Source: Actinoplanes lutulentus (lineage in GTDB: Bacteria > Actinomycetota > Actinomycetes > Mycobacteriales > Micromonosporaceae). From it: 64,000 nt of DNA. This document shows positions 23,989 through 31,491 of this stretch, piece after piece; position 1 is the stretch's first letter, and every line of letters begins with the position of its first letter. The position numbers were made by a program, and so were the translations under genes. The stretch is taken from the NCBI RefSeq assembly GCF_003259845.1, contig NZ_QLMJ01000011.1, forward strand, positions 237,336 through 301,335. Direction: 5' to 3'. The notes below the pieces were generated by a model. The model was not told where the DNA came from. It did no database searches and saw nothing but the letters and a program-made list of their open reading frames with translations.

Positions 23989-26900
23989 TCAGCCGACCGG
24001 TTCGAGCTCGCGTTCTGGCTGGTCGAGAGCCTGCGGACGCTTCTCGCGACGGCTTTCCACCATCGTGTAGAGGACCGGGATCAGCACCAGCGTGAGCATC
24101 GTCGAACTGACCAGTCCGCCGATCACCACGACCGCCAGGGGCTGCGAGATGAACCCGCCCGAGCCGGTGATCCCGAGCGCCATCGGGATCAGCGCGAAGA
24201 TCGTGGCGAGGGCGGTCATCAGGATCGGCCGCAGCCGGCGCAGGCCACCCTCGACGACCGCTTCGGTGACCGTCATGCCGCGTTCCCGGTACTGGTTGAT
24301 CAGGTCCATCAGCACGATCGCGTTGGTGACCACGATGCCGATCAGCATCAGGATGCCGATCAGCGCGGCCACGCCCATCGGGGTGCCGGTGACCAGCAGC
24401 AGGGTGATCGCGCCGACGAACGCGAACGGGATCGACACCAGCAGGATCAGCGTCTGCCGGATGCTGCGGAACACCGCGACCAGGATCAGGAACACCAGCG
24501 CGATGGCGGCGGCGATGGCGAGGAACAGCTGACCGAACGCCTCGTCCTGCTGCGCGGTCACCCCGCCGGTCTCGTACGACGCGCCGGCCGGCAGGGTGAG
24601 GGCGTCCAGGGCCTCCTGCACGGCGGTGCCGGCCGCGCCCGTGTCGTCCCCGGCCGGCGTGGCGGTGACCGTGGTGGTGCGGTCGCCGTCGGCGCGGACC
24701 CGCTGGACCGGGCCGTCGACCTGGGTCACCGTGGCGACCTTGTCGAGGCGTACCGGGCCGGTCGGTGTGGTGACGGTCAGCTCCTTGACCTCGGCGAGGC
24801 TGTCCGGAGCCGTGGCGCTCGTCGTCACCACGACGTCGTTCGCGCCGACCCGGCTGGTGGTGACGCCCTGCACGGCGGTGCGCAGCGTGGACACGATCGT
24901 CTGGTCGGTGACGCCGTACCGGGCCGCGGCCTCGCCCTTGGGCACGATGCTGATCTGCGGGGCGCTGGCGCTCAGGTCGCTGGTGACGCCGGTGACCGCG
25001 GAGACGCCGGTCAGGGCCTTCTCCACCTGCTCGGTGGCGGTGGTCAGGACGGTGTCGTCGGCGGCGCGTACCGAGACCTCGATGTCGGTACCGCCGAGGC
25101 TGCCGCCGCCGGAGCCGAAGGTCAGGTCCCCGGCACTTTCGAGAGCCTTCTCGATCGCGTCCGGGTCAGCGTCCTCGGCGAGGTTGACGCTGTAGGAGAC
25201 GGTGTTCGCGCCACCGCCACCACCCAGGAAGCCACCGGACGAGCCGATCACCACCTGATAGGACTCGACACCGGCCGTCGTGGCCAGCACCTTCTCCACC
25301 TTCTGTGCCGCCGCGTCGGTGGTCGCGAGATCAGTACCGGGCGGCAACTCCTGGCTGATGCTCAGGCTCTGCTCGGCGGAGTCGCCGAGGAAGCTGGTCT
25401 TCAGCGCGCCGGCCATCGCGACCGTGGCGACCAGCAGCAGCACCGCGCCGGCCAGCACGGTCTTGCGGCGCCGCACCGACCAGGCGATCACCGGCAGGTA
25501 CACCCGCGGCAGGAAGCCCCGCCGTTCCTCGGCCTCGGCCTCCGCACGGGAGACGCCGGTCGCGGGGGCCTTCAGGAACCAGTACGCCAGCACCGGCACG
25601 ATCGTCAGCGACACGATCAGCGACGCCAGCATCGCCGCCGTCACGGTGATCGAGAACGGTCCGAACAGCTCGCCGACGAAACCGCTGACGAACGCGATCG
25701 GCAGGAACACCGCGACCGTGGTCAGCGTCGACGAGGTCACCGCCGACGACACCTCCCGCACGGCGGTCAGGATGGCCTGGCGGCGCGGTTCGCCGTACCC
25801 GAGATGGCGTTTGATGTTCTCCAGCACGACGATGGAGTCGTCGACGACGCGGCCCACCGCGATGGTGAGGCCGCCCAGGGTGAGGATGTTGAGCGAGTAA
25901 TCCTGCGTCCAGAGCGCGGTCAGCGCGATCAGCAGCGACACCGGGATCGACACGGCCGTGACCAGGGTGGACCGTGCCGAGCGCAGGAACACCAGGATCA
26001 CCACGATGGCCATCAGCAGGCCGAGAGCGCCCTCTTCGAGCAGGCCGTTCACCGACTCGCGGACCTGCGGGCCGCTGTCCGACACGACGGTCAGCTTCGC
26101 GCCGGCGCCGAGCTGGGTCTGCAGCTCGCCGAGCTGATCGGTGACGTCCGAGGAGATCGACGCCGCGCTGCCGCCGTGGTCCATCGTGATCGACACGCCG
26201 AGGCTGGGCCTGCCGTCGGTGCGCGTGATCGAGGTGCTCGGCGCATCCTCCAGCTTCACCGTGGCGACGTCCTTGAGCTGGACCGGGCCCGGCAGCCACA
26301 GGTTGCGGACCTGCTCGACCGAGGTGACCGCGGCGCCGACCGCGAGACTCAGGTCTCGGCCGTCGGTGGTGATCGAGCCGGCCGACTGGGTGCCGCCGAG
26401 GCCGGTCAGCGCGGTGATGATCGCCTGGGTCTGCTCCTTCTTCGTCGGCGTCACCGTGATGATCTGGTCCTGGGTGCCGGAGACGGACACCTCGTTGACG
26501 CCGTCGACGGCCTGCAGCGCGGGCACCACCTCGCTTGTCAGCGTCGCGGCGAGCGCTCGCTGGTCGCCGTCGGCGGTCGCGGCCAGGACCATCGTCGGCA
26601 TGTCGCCGGTGCTGCCGGTCATCACCTGCGGGTCGACGCCGGCCGGCAGCTGCCGGGAGATCTTCGAGACGGCCTGCTCGATGTCGCCGGCCGCGTCACC
26701 GATCTCGGTGCCGAACGCGAACGACAGCAGCACCACGGCCGAGCCCTGCGTCGACGTGGAGGTCATGCTCTCCACCCCGTCGATACCCTTGACGGCGGTC
26801 TCGATCGGTACCGTGACCTGCTGCTCGACCACCTCCGGAGCGGCGCCCGGGTAGGACGCGACAACGGTCACCGCCGGGAACGACAGATCGGGCAGCAGCT

Positions 26901-27006
26901 GCTGTTTCAGCGACGACGTGGCGTACACGCCGAGCGCGACCAGGAGCACGGTGACCAGGGCCACCAGCTTCCGGTTCGTGAGACTGATCCGGGACAGCAA
27001 GGACAC
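23989..27006 (-). CDS. RND-family efflux permease, 1005 aa
   Basis: A large inner-membrane proton-driven exporter of the AcrB/MdtC type. Helix 1 (LVALVTVLLVALGVYATSSL) is followed by a large periplasm-side loop, helices 2-6 with the proton-relay Asp pair in AVGRVVDDSIVVLENIKRH, a second loop, and helices 8-12. No membrane-fusion protein or outer-membrane partner is adjacent, as expected in a Gram-positive. The start is GTG 27006. A histidine kinase/response regulator pair lies upstream on the same strand and may control it. Confidence 0.92.
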   Translation of the reverse strand: MSLLSRISLTNRKLVALVTVLLVALGVYATSSLKQQLLPDLSFPAVTVVASYPGAAPEVVEQQVTVPIETAVKGIDGVESMTSTSTQGSAVVLLSFAFGTEIGDAAGDIEQAVSKISRQLPAGVDPQVMTGSTGDMPTMVLAATADGDQRALAATLTSEVVPALQAVDGVNEVSVSGTQDQIITVTPTKKEQTQAIITALTGLGGTQSAGSITTDGRDLSLAVGAAVTSVEQVRNLWLPGPVQLKDVATVKLEDAPSTSITRTDGRPSLGVSITMDHGGSAASISSDVTDQLGELQTQLGAGAKLTVVSDSGPQVRESVNGLLEEGALGLLMAIVVILVFLRSARSTLVTAVSIPVSLLIALTALWTQDYSLNILTLGGLTIAVGRVVDDSIVVLENIKRHLGYGEPRRQAILTAVREVSSAVTSSTLTTVAVFLPIAFVSGFVGELFGPFSITVTAAMLASLIVSLTIVPVLAYWFLKAPATGVSRAEAEAEERRGFLPRVYLPVIAWSVRRRKTVLAGAVLLLVATVAMAGALKTSFLGDSAEQSLSISQELPPGTDLATTDAAAQKVEKVLATTAGVESYQVVIGSSGGFLGGGGGANTVSYSVNLAEDADPDAIEKALESAGDLTFGSGGGSLGGTDIEVSVRAADDTVLTTATEQVEKALTGVSAVTGVTSDLSASAPQISIVPKGEAAARYGVTDQTIVSTLRTAVQGVTTSRVGANDVVVTTSATAPDSLAEVKELTVTTPTGPVRLDKVATVTQVDGPVQRVRADGDRTTTVTATPAGDDTGAAGTAVQEALDALTLPAGASYETGGVTAQQDEAFGQLFLAIAAAIALVFLILVAVFRSIRQTLILLVSIPFAFVGAITLLLVTGTPMGVAALIGILMLIGIVVTNAIVLMDLINQYRERGMTVTEAVVEGGLRRLRPILMTALATIFALIPMALGITGSGGFISQPLAVVVIGGLVSSTMLTLVLIPVLYTMVESRREKRPQALDQPERELEPVG

Positions 27007-27028
27007 CAGGGACCCCGTTCGGCATCGA

Positions 27029-27054
27029 CAAAGATTGGGCGGGCCCAGTCTTGG
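27029..27054. promoter_or_regulatory. Inverted repeat between response regulator and RND genes
   Basis: CAAAGATTGGGC and GCCCAGTCTTGG are imperfect inverted arms (10 of 12 match) separated by GG. It lies in the 123-base gap upstream of the RND start, so it could be the binding site of the response regulator, or a partial terminator of the kinase-regulator unit. Confidence 0.4.
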
Positions 27055-27129
27055 CGTGCGGGGGTGTGCCGCGCGTCGTCCGGCGGCGGTCCGTGCGACT
27101 ACTCCGTCCGCGGTACTGAGCGCCCTCGC

Positions 27130-27810
27130 CTACCGCGCCTGCGGACTCCCCGGACGGACAAGACCACTTTGGTACGCGACGACGACCAGCTGGGCGCGGT
27201 CCCGGACCCCGAGTTTCGCCATCGCCCGGTTCACGTGGGTCTTCGCGGTCAGCGGGGACAGGAACAGCCGCTCGGCGATGGCGTCGTTGGACATGCCGTG
27301 CGCCACCAGCACCAGCACCTCGCGTTCCCGGTGGGTCAGCTCGGCGAGTTTCTCCTCGGACGGCGGCGGGCCGGTCTCGGGCTGGCTGAGCAGGTGGTCG
27401 AGCAGTCCACGGGTGGCTTTCGGCGACAGCATCGCCTCACCGGCGGCGACCGCCCGGACGGCGCTGATCAGGTCGTCCGGGCCGACACCCTTGCCGAGGA
27501 ATCCACTGGCGCCGGCGCGCAGCGCGAGCATCACGTTGTCGTCCTGTTCGAACGTGGTGAGCACGAGGACGCGTACCCCGGCCAGGTCGTCGTCCGCGGC
27601 GATGAGCCGCGTCGCCTCGATCCCGTCGACGCCGGGCATGCGGATGTCCATCAGCACCACGTCGGCACGGCGGGTCCGGGCGAGATCCACGGCCTCCCGG
27701 CCGTTCACCGCCTCCCCGACGATCTCCAGGTCGGGTTCGGAGTCGAGGATCATCCGGTAACCCGCCCGGATCAGCGGCTGGTCGTCGGCGAGCAGGACAC
27801 GGATGGTCAT
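27130..27810 (-). CDS. NarL/FixJ-type response regulator, 226 aa
   Basis: Receiver domain with D10, phospho-acceptor D55 in VVLMDIRMPG, and K in GFLGKGV. The C-terminal LuxR-type helix-turn-helix is LTHREREVLVLVAHGMSNDAIAERLFLSPLTAKTHVNRAMAKLG. It binds DNA when phosphorylated by the kinase encoded just before it; ATG 27810 overlaps the kinase stop by 4 bp (ATGA). Likely targets are its own operon and the RND pump downstream. Confidence 0.95.
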   Translation of the reverse strand: MTIRVLLADDQPLIRAGYRMILDSEPDLEIVGEAVNGREAVDLARTRRADVVLMDIRMPGVDGIEATRLIAADDDLAGVRVLVLTTFEQDDNVMLALRAGASGFLGKGVGPDDLISAVRAVAAGEAMLSPKATRGLLDHLLSQPETGPPPSEEKLAELTHREREVLVLVAHGMSNDAIAERLFLSPLTAKTHVNRAMAKLGVRDRAQLVVVAYQSGLVRPGSPQAR

Positions 27811-28985
27811 TTCGGTTCCTCGATCGGTGCGGGCAGCAGTGCTCTCACGGTGAACCGGCCGTCCGGCTCGGTACACGTCTGAAATGTCCCATCCGCGGCG
27901 GCCGCGCGCTCGCGCATGCCCACGATGCCGTACCCGGATCCGCCGCCGTCGTGGCCGGTCGCGACGATGTTCTCCACTTCGATCCCGATCGCCTGCGCCG
28001 TGTACGTGACGGTCAGCGACGCCTCGCCGGTGCCGTGCTTGTGCGCGTTGGTGAGCGCCTCCTGCACGATCCGGTACGCGGCCAGGTCCACCATCGCCGG
28101 CAGATCCCGCTCGTCGCCGGCCCGGTGGTGCTCGACCCGCAGCCCGGCCGCCGCCATCGCCTCCAGGAGCTCGGGCAGCCGGGCCAGGCCCCGGGTCGGC
28201 TCGGCCGAGTCAGGATCGTCGGACTGCCGCAGCACCCCGACGATCGACCCCAGCTCCTTCAGGACGGTGTCCCCGGCGTGCCGGATGTGGTTCAGCGCCG
28301 GCCGCACCTGATCGGGACGCTTGTCGACCAGGTGGCTCGCCGCCGCGGCCTGCACGTTGATCACCGCGATGTGGTGGGCGACCACGTCGTGCAGCTCCCG
28401 GGCGATCCGCAGCCGCTCCTGGATGACCCGGCGCTGCGCCTCCTCCTCGCGGGTCAGCTCGGCCCGGCGGGCCCGCTCCTCCACCTCGGCGAGATAGGCC
28501 CGCCGGTTGCGGGTGGCGTCACCGAACGCCGTCGCCATCGCGATGAACGTCAGCAACGGCACGATCGAGGCGCTCTGGTACGTGATCAGGTCACCCAGGT
28601 ACAACCCCAGCCCACACCCCACGACCACGACCAGCCCGCGCCGGCGCGACATGCTGAGCGCCGTCGTGTACGCCGCCACGGCCGCCGCCACGATCAGCAG
28701 CGGATGCCGCTCCCCGTCCACGGCGGTGTACCAGATCATCGCGGCGCTGCTGGCCACCAGAACCTGCCACGGCCAGCGGCTGCGCAACGTGATCGCCACG
28801 AAGGCGGCGAACACCCCCAGCGCCAGCGGCCCGGTCAACGGCTGACCGGCGTCCTTGGTAGTGCCCGCGAAGTACCCGGCGATCGGCAACCCGGTCAGCA
28901 CCAAGGCCAGCCCCAGGTCAGCGAGGTACGGATGACCCACGATGAACCGGCGGAGCGGGCCGGACCGGGTCCCCGCCACGATCAT
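27807..28985 (-). CDS. HisKA_3 sensor histidine kinase, 392 aa
   Basis: Five or so N-terminal membrane helices (residues about 20-155) without a large extracellular loop, then the HisKA_3 dimerisation helix RIARELHDVVAHHIAVINVQ with the phosphorylated His at 199, and an HATPase domain ending GGGSGYGIVGMRERAAA. This DesK/LiaS-like type often senses membrane or cell-wall stress. ATG 28985 is chosen because upstream residues lack a membrane or other domain. It partners the overlapping response regulator. Confidence 0.93.
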   Translation of the reverse strand: MIVAGTRSGPLRRFIVGHPYLADLGLALVLTGLPIAGYFAGTTKDAGQPLTGPLALGVFAAFVAITLRSRWPWQVLVASSAAMIWYTAVDGERHPLLIVAAAVAAYTTALSMSRRRGLVVVVGCGLGLYLGDLITYQSASIVPLLTFIAMATAFGDATRNRRAYLAEVEERARRAELTREEEAQRRVIQERLRIARELHDVVAHHIAVINVQAAAASHLVDKRPDQVRPALNHIRHAGDTVLKELGSIVGVLRQSDDPDSAEPTRGLARLPELLEAMAAAGLRVEHHRAGDERDLPAMVDLAAYRIVQEALTNAHKHGTGEASLTVTYTAQAIGIEVENIVATGHDGGGSGYGIVGMRERAAAADGTFQTCTEPDGRFTVRALLPAPIEEPK

Positions 28986-29159
28986 GCCTCCACGGTAACG
29001 ACGCCCCGCCGCCCCGACGTCGTCCAACCGCGGTATTTCCCACCCCGCCGCCGCCCGCCCCGGACCCAAGCCGCATGCGCCCACCGCCGTCCTCGCGCCC
29101 CCGACAGGCCGAAAGCCAGGCCGGCGCAGGCCTCGCACCCCCGCTGGACGGATGCTCGG

Positions 29160-30104
29160 TCAGGCGGCCGTGTCCAGGCGCGTCCTCTGGTCCGGGGTGA
29201 GGGTCAGGGTGCGGGCGGCCAGTGCCTCGGTGATCTGGGCGGGGGTGGTCACGCCGACGATCGGGGAGATCTTCAGCGGGCCGCCGGCCAGCCAGGACAG
29301 CACGACCTGGTTGCGGGTCGCGCCGGTCTCGGCGGCCACCGCGTCGAGCACCGCGAGCCGCCGCCGGGTGCCCGGGTGGTCGTAGGCGTCCGGCAGCGGC
29401 CGGTCCGCCCGGGTGTATCCGCCGTCGAGCAGCGTGTTGTAGACCCAGAGCCAGACGTCGTCGTTGCCGCGCAGGTAGTCGAACGTCTCGCTCGTGGCGT
29501 GCACGTGCCCGCTCTGTGGCAGCGCCACGCCGGGCAGAGGCTGCAGATACGACCACCGCAGCTGGATAGCGCGATAAGGCTCGATAGCGTGGTCAAAGGC
29601 AATATTTCGGGCCTGCTCCACACGCCACATCGGGTGGTTCGAGGCGCCCAGTCGTTTGACCCGCCCGTCCGCGACGAACCCGTCGAGCGTTCGCACGGTT
29701 TCCCCGAGGTCGACCGACCGATCCTCGATGTGTGACCAGTACAGGTCGACCCGATCGGTCCGCAGCCGCTCCAGGCTTCCGGTCAACGCCTCCTCCAGGG
29801 CTGAGGCGGACAGTCCCTCGACGTGATCGGGGTAGCCGTTCGGCGTCGTCGGCTCGGCACCGCCCTTGGTGCTGATCCGGACGTCACCACGGGCGCCCGG
29901 CCGCTGGTCCAGCCACCGGCCGATGACCGTCTCGCTCTGCCCGCCGAAACCGCTCGGGTGCGCCCACCACGCATAGTTGTCGGCGGTGTCGATCCATTCG
30001 CCGCCGGCCTCCCGATACTGGTCCAGCAGGTCGAAGGATTGCGCCTCGTCGATACGGGTGCCGAACGAAAGGGCGCCGAGAACCAGCGTGATGTCCGTTG
30101 CCAT
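29160..30104 (-). CDS. Aldo/keto reductase, 314 aa
   Basis: NADPH-dependent carbonyl reductase of the AKR barrel family. The catalytic tetrad is visible: D39 and Y44 in DTADNY, K80 in STKGG and H125 in LYWSHIED. ATG 30104 directly follows a MerR-type promoter whose predicted start site is at or next to the ATG, so the message is probably leaderless. The nearby MerR gene at 30791 is a candidate regulator. Confidence 0.92.
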   Translation of the reverse strand: MATDITLVLGALSFGTRIDEAQSFDLLDQYREAGGEWIDTADNYAWWAHPSGFGGQSETVIGRWLDQRPGARGDVRISTKGGAEPTTPNGYPDHVEGLSASALEEALTGSLERLRTDRVDLYWSHIEDRSVDLGETVRTLDGFVADGRVKRLGASNHPMWRVEQARNIAFDHAIEPYRAIQLRWSYLQPLPGVALPQSGHVHATSETFDYLRGNDDVWLWVYNTLLDGGYTRADRPLPDAYDHPGTRRRLAVLDAVAAETGATRNQVVLSWLAGGPLKISPIVGVTTPAQITEALAARTLTLTPDQRTRLDTAA

Positions 30105-30110
30105 GCCCGC

Positions 30111-30142
30111 TACCCTGTCGCCTGGAGCGCGCTCCAGGTCAA
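30111..30142 (-). promoter_or_regulatory. MerR-type promoter of the aldo/keto reductase gene
   Basis: On the minus strand, TTGACC (30142-30137) is a -35 box and CAGGGT (30117-30112) a -10 box, spaced by 19 bp. The spacer overlaps the perfect 18-bp palindrome CCTGGAGCGCGCTCCAGG (30121-30138). An over-long spacer holding a dyad is the hallmark of promoters that MerR-family regulators untwist. The start point would fall within a few bases of the ATG. Confidence 0.75.
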
Positions 30143-30146
30143 GCGC

Positions 30147-30719
30147 TCACCAACCCCACGGATTGTTCTGGGGGACGAAGCTGTTTATCGACGTGTATCC
30201 GGGCGGGACGTTCGGGTCCGTCGTGGGAGCGGGCTTCTCCGGCCTGCCCGCACCTCCTCTTCCCAGCAGTTTGTCGAGCAACGTGTCGAGCGCCGGGAGG
30301 TCCGCCAGGATCTGCTCGGCAAGCGTGGTCAGGGCGACGACGAGGGCGAGCATTCCGTACAGTTCCGCTCTCGACTTCGGAAGGCCCGCGCGCAATCGAG
30401 GGAACGCCTTGGCTTCGGCCTCGACCTCAGAGCGCACCTGATCTTCCGGTGCCCGGGCGCGCAACAGGCTGTCGATCAACTCTCGAAGCTCGCGGACCTG
30501 CGAGGCGGTCGGCTGATCAGCGATGATCAACGTGAGAGCCTCAAGCGTCTTCGCCACATCCGTACGGTCGATCTCCCGTCGGCACACGGCGCAATGAACG
30601 GGTTCACCGAGGGGAACCGGCTCTCCGTCACCCAGCAGCCGGGCCGCGGCGGACGGCGGCAGAATGATTCCCGAGGAATAGATCGCACCGCATCTCCCGC
30701 AGCGCACCGGCAGGCTCAT
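30147..30719 (-). CDS. Zinc-ribbon membrane protein, hypothetical, 190 aa
   Basis: The N-terminus is a zinc ribbon: CGRCG at residues 7-11 and CAVC near 43, four cysteines in all. A charged helical part (VRELRELIDSLLRARAPEDQVRSEVEAEAKAF) and one hydrophobic segment (YGMLALVVALTTLAEQIL) follow; the C-terminal 40 residues are Pro/Asn/Gly-rich and end NNPWGW. No known family. It sits between the aldo/keto reductase and the MerR gene, from which it is divergent by 71 bases. Confidence 0.75.
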   Translation of the reverse strand: MSLPVRCGRCGAIYSSGIILPPSAAARLLGDGEPVPLGEPVHCAVCRREIDRTDVAKTLEALTLIIADQPTASQVRELRELIDSLLRARAPEDQVRSEVEAEAKAFPRLRAGLPKSRAELYGMLALVVALTTLAEQILADLPALDTLLDKLLGRGGAGRPEKPAPTTDPNVPPGYTSINSFVPQNNPWGW

Positions 30720-30790
30720 GGGCCCACTCCTTCAACCATTCGCTGTCGATATGGTAGGCCGGACGCGCAACGCGAGCCGGGGGAGGAAGC

Positions 30791-31153
30791 GTGCCGTACA
30801 CGCCGGGTGAGGTGGCCGGACGGATCGGGGTCAGCATCGACACGATTCGCTATTACGAGAGGATCGGCCTGATGAGCGGGGTCCAGCGGGACTCCGTCGG
30901 CCGGCGGGTCTTCTCCGATCACGACCTGTCCCGGCTCGGGCTGCTGCGCTGCCTGCGTGACTCCGGCATGCCGATCGCGCGCCTGCGGAAATTCGCCGAG
31001 CTCCTGGAGGGTGGCGACGAGAACGCGGGGCTGCGCGCGGCGCTCCTCGAGGAGCATGATCGGGAAATCGACGAGAAGGTCGCCCAGCTGCGACTCGAAC
31101 AGAAGCGAGTACGGGAGAAGATCGCGTGGTACCGGTCGGTAGCGGAACACTGA
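30791..31153 (+). CDS. MerR-family regulator, 120 aa
   Basis: YTPGEVAGRIGVSIDTIRYYERIGLM is the winged helix-turn-helix of MerR proteins, followed by RVFSDHDLSRLGLLRCLRDSGMPIARLRKF and a dimerising coiled coil. There are no cysteines for metal sensing, so it is more like the BmrR/SoxR-unrelated small regulators beside oxidoreductase genes. GTG 30791 has GGGAGGAA upstream. The aldo/keto reductase promoter with its 18-bp dyad lies about 650 bp away. Confidence 0.93.
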   Translation: MPYTPGEVAGRIGVSIDTIRYYERIGLMSGVQRDSVGRRVFSDHDLSRLGLLRCLRDSGMPIARLRKFAELLEGGDENAGLRAALLEEHDREIDEKVAQLRLEQKRVREKIAWYRSVAEH

Positions 31154-31485
31154 CGTACGTCAAGAGCATCACGTTCGACTGCGCCGACGCCCTGGTGGTC
31201 GCGCGGTTCTGGGCTGCCGCGCTCGGCGGCGAGCTGGACGAGGACGCGACAGCGGAGAAGGCGTACATCGAGGCGCCCGGCTGGGGTGGCCCGAACCTGT
31301 GGTTCCAGCGCGTCCCGGAGCCGTCGGTGGCGAAGAACCGGATGCACTTCGACCTGCGCGCCCCGGGCGGTGACGTGCCCGCCGAGGTGGCCCGGCTCAG
31401 CTCGCTCGGCGCCACCGTGGTGACGCCGGGCGAGCTGACCGTGATGGCCGACCCCGAGGGCAACATCTTCTGCGTGGAGAGTTAA
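31126..31485 (+). CDS. VOC-family (glyoxalase-like) protein, 119 aa
   Basis: Small VOC protein of the Glyoxalase_6-like type: KSITFDCADALVVARFWAAALGGEL opens it, PNLWFQRVPEPSVAKNRMHFDLRAP is the central part, and TVMADPEGNIFCVES the end. GTG 31126 lies within the end of the MerR gene (28-bp overlap) with GGGAG before it, so the two are translationally linked. Its role is unknown; detoxification of a small molecule is a guess from family and context. Confidence 0.82.
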   Translation: MVPVGSGTLTYVKSITFDCADALVVARFWAAALGGELDEDATAEKAYIEAPGWGGPNLWFQRVPEPSVAKNRMHFDLRAPGGDVPAEVARLSSLGATVVTPGELTVMADPEGNIFCVES

Positions 31486-31491
31486 AAAACC

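Noticed and set aside
20067..24095. A plus-strand open frame of over 1,300 codons
   Set aside because: It is the antisense of the NmrA and M36 peptidase genes; composition is dominated by Val, Arg, Gly and Asp as in other GC-rich shadows, and no domain is seen.
23788..27882. A plus-strand open frame of over 1,300 codons opposite the RND gene
   Set aside because: The minus-strand frame is a complete RND transporter; the opposite frame is rich in His, Arg, Gly and Asp without motifs.
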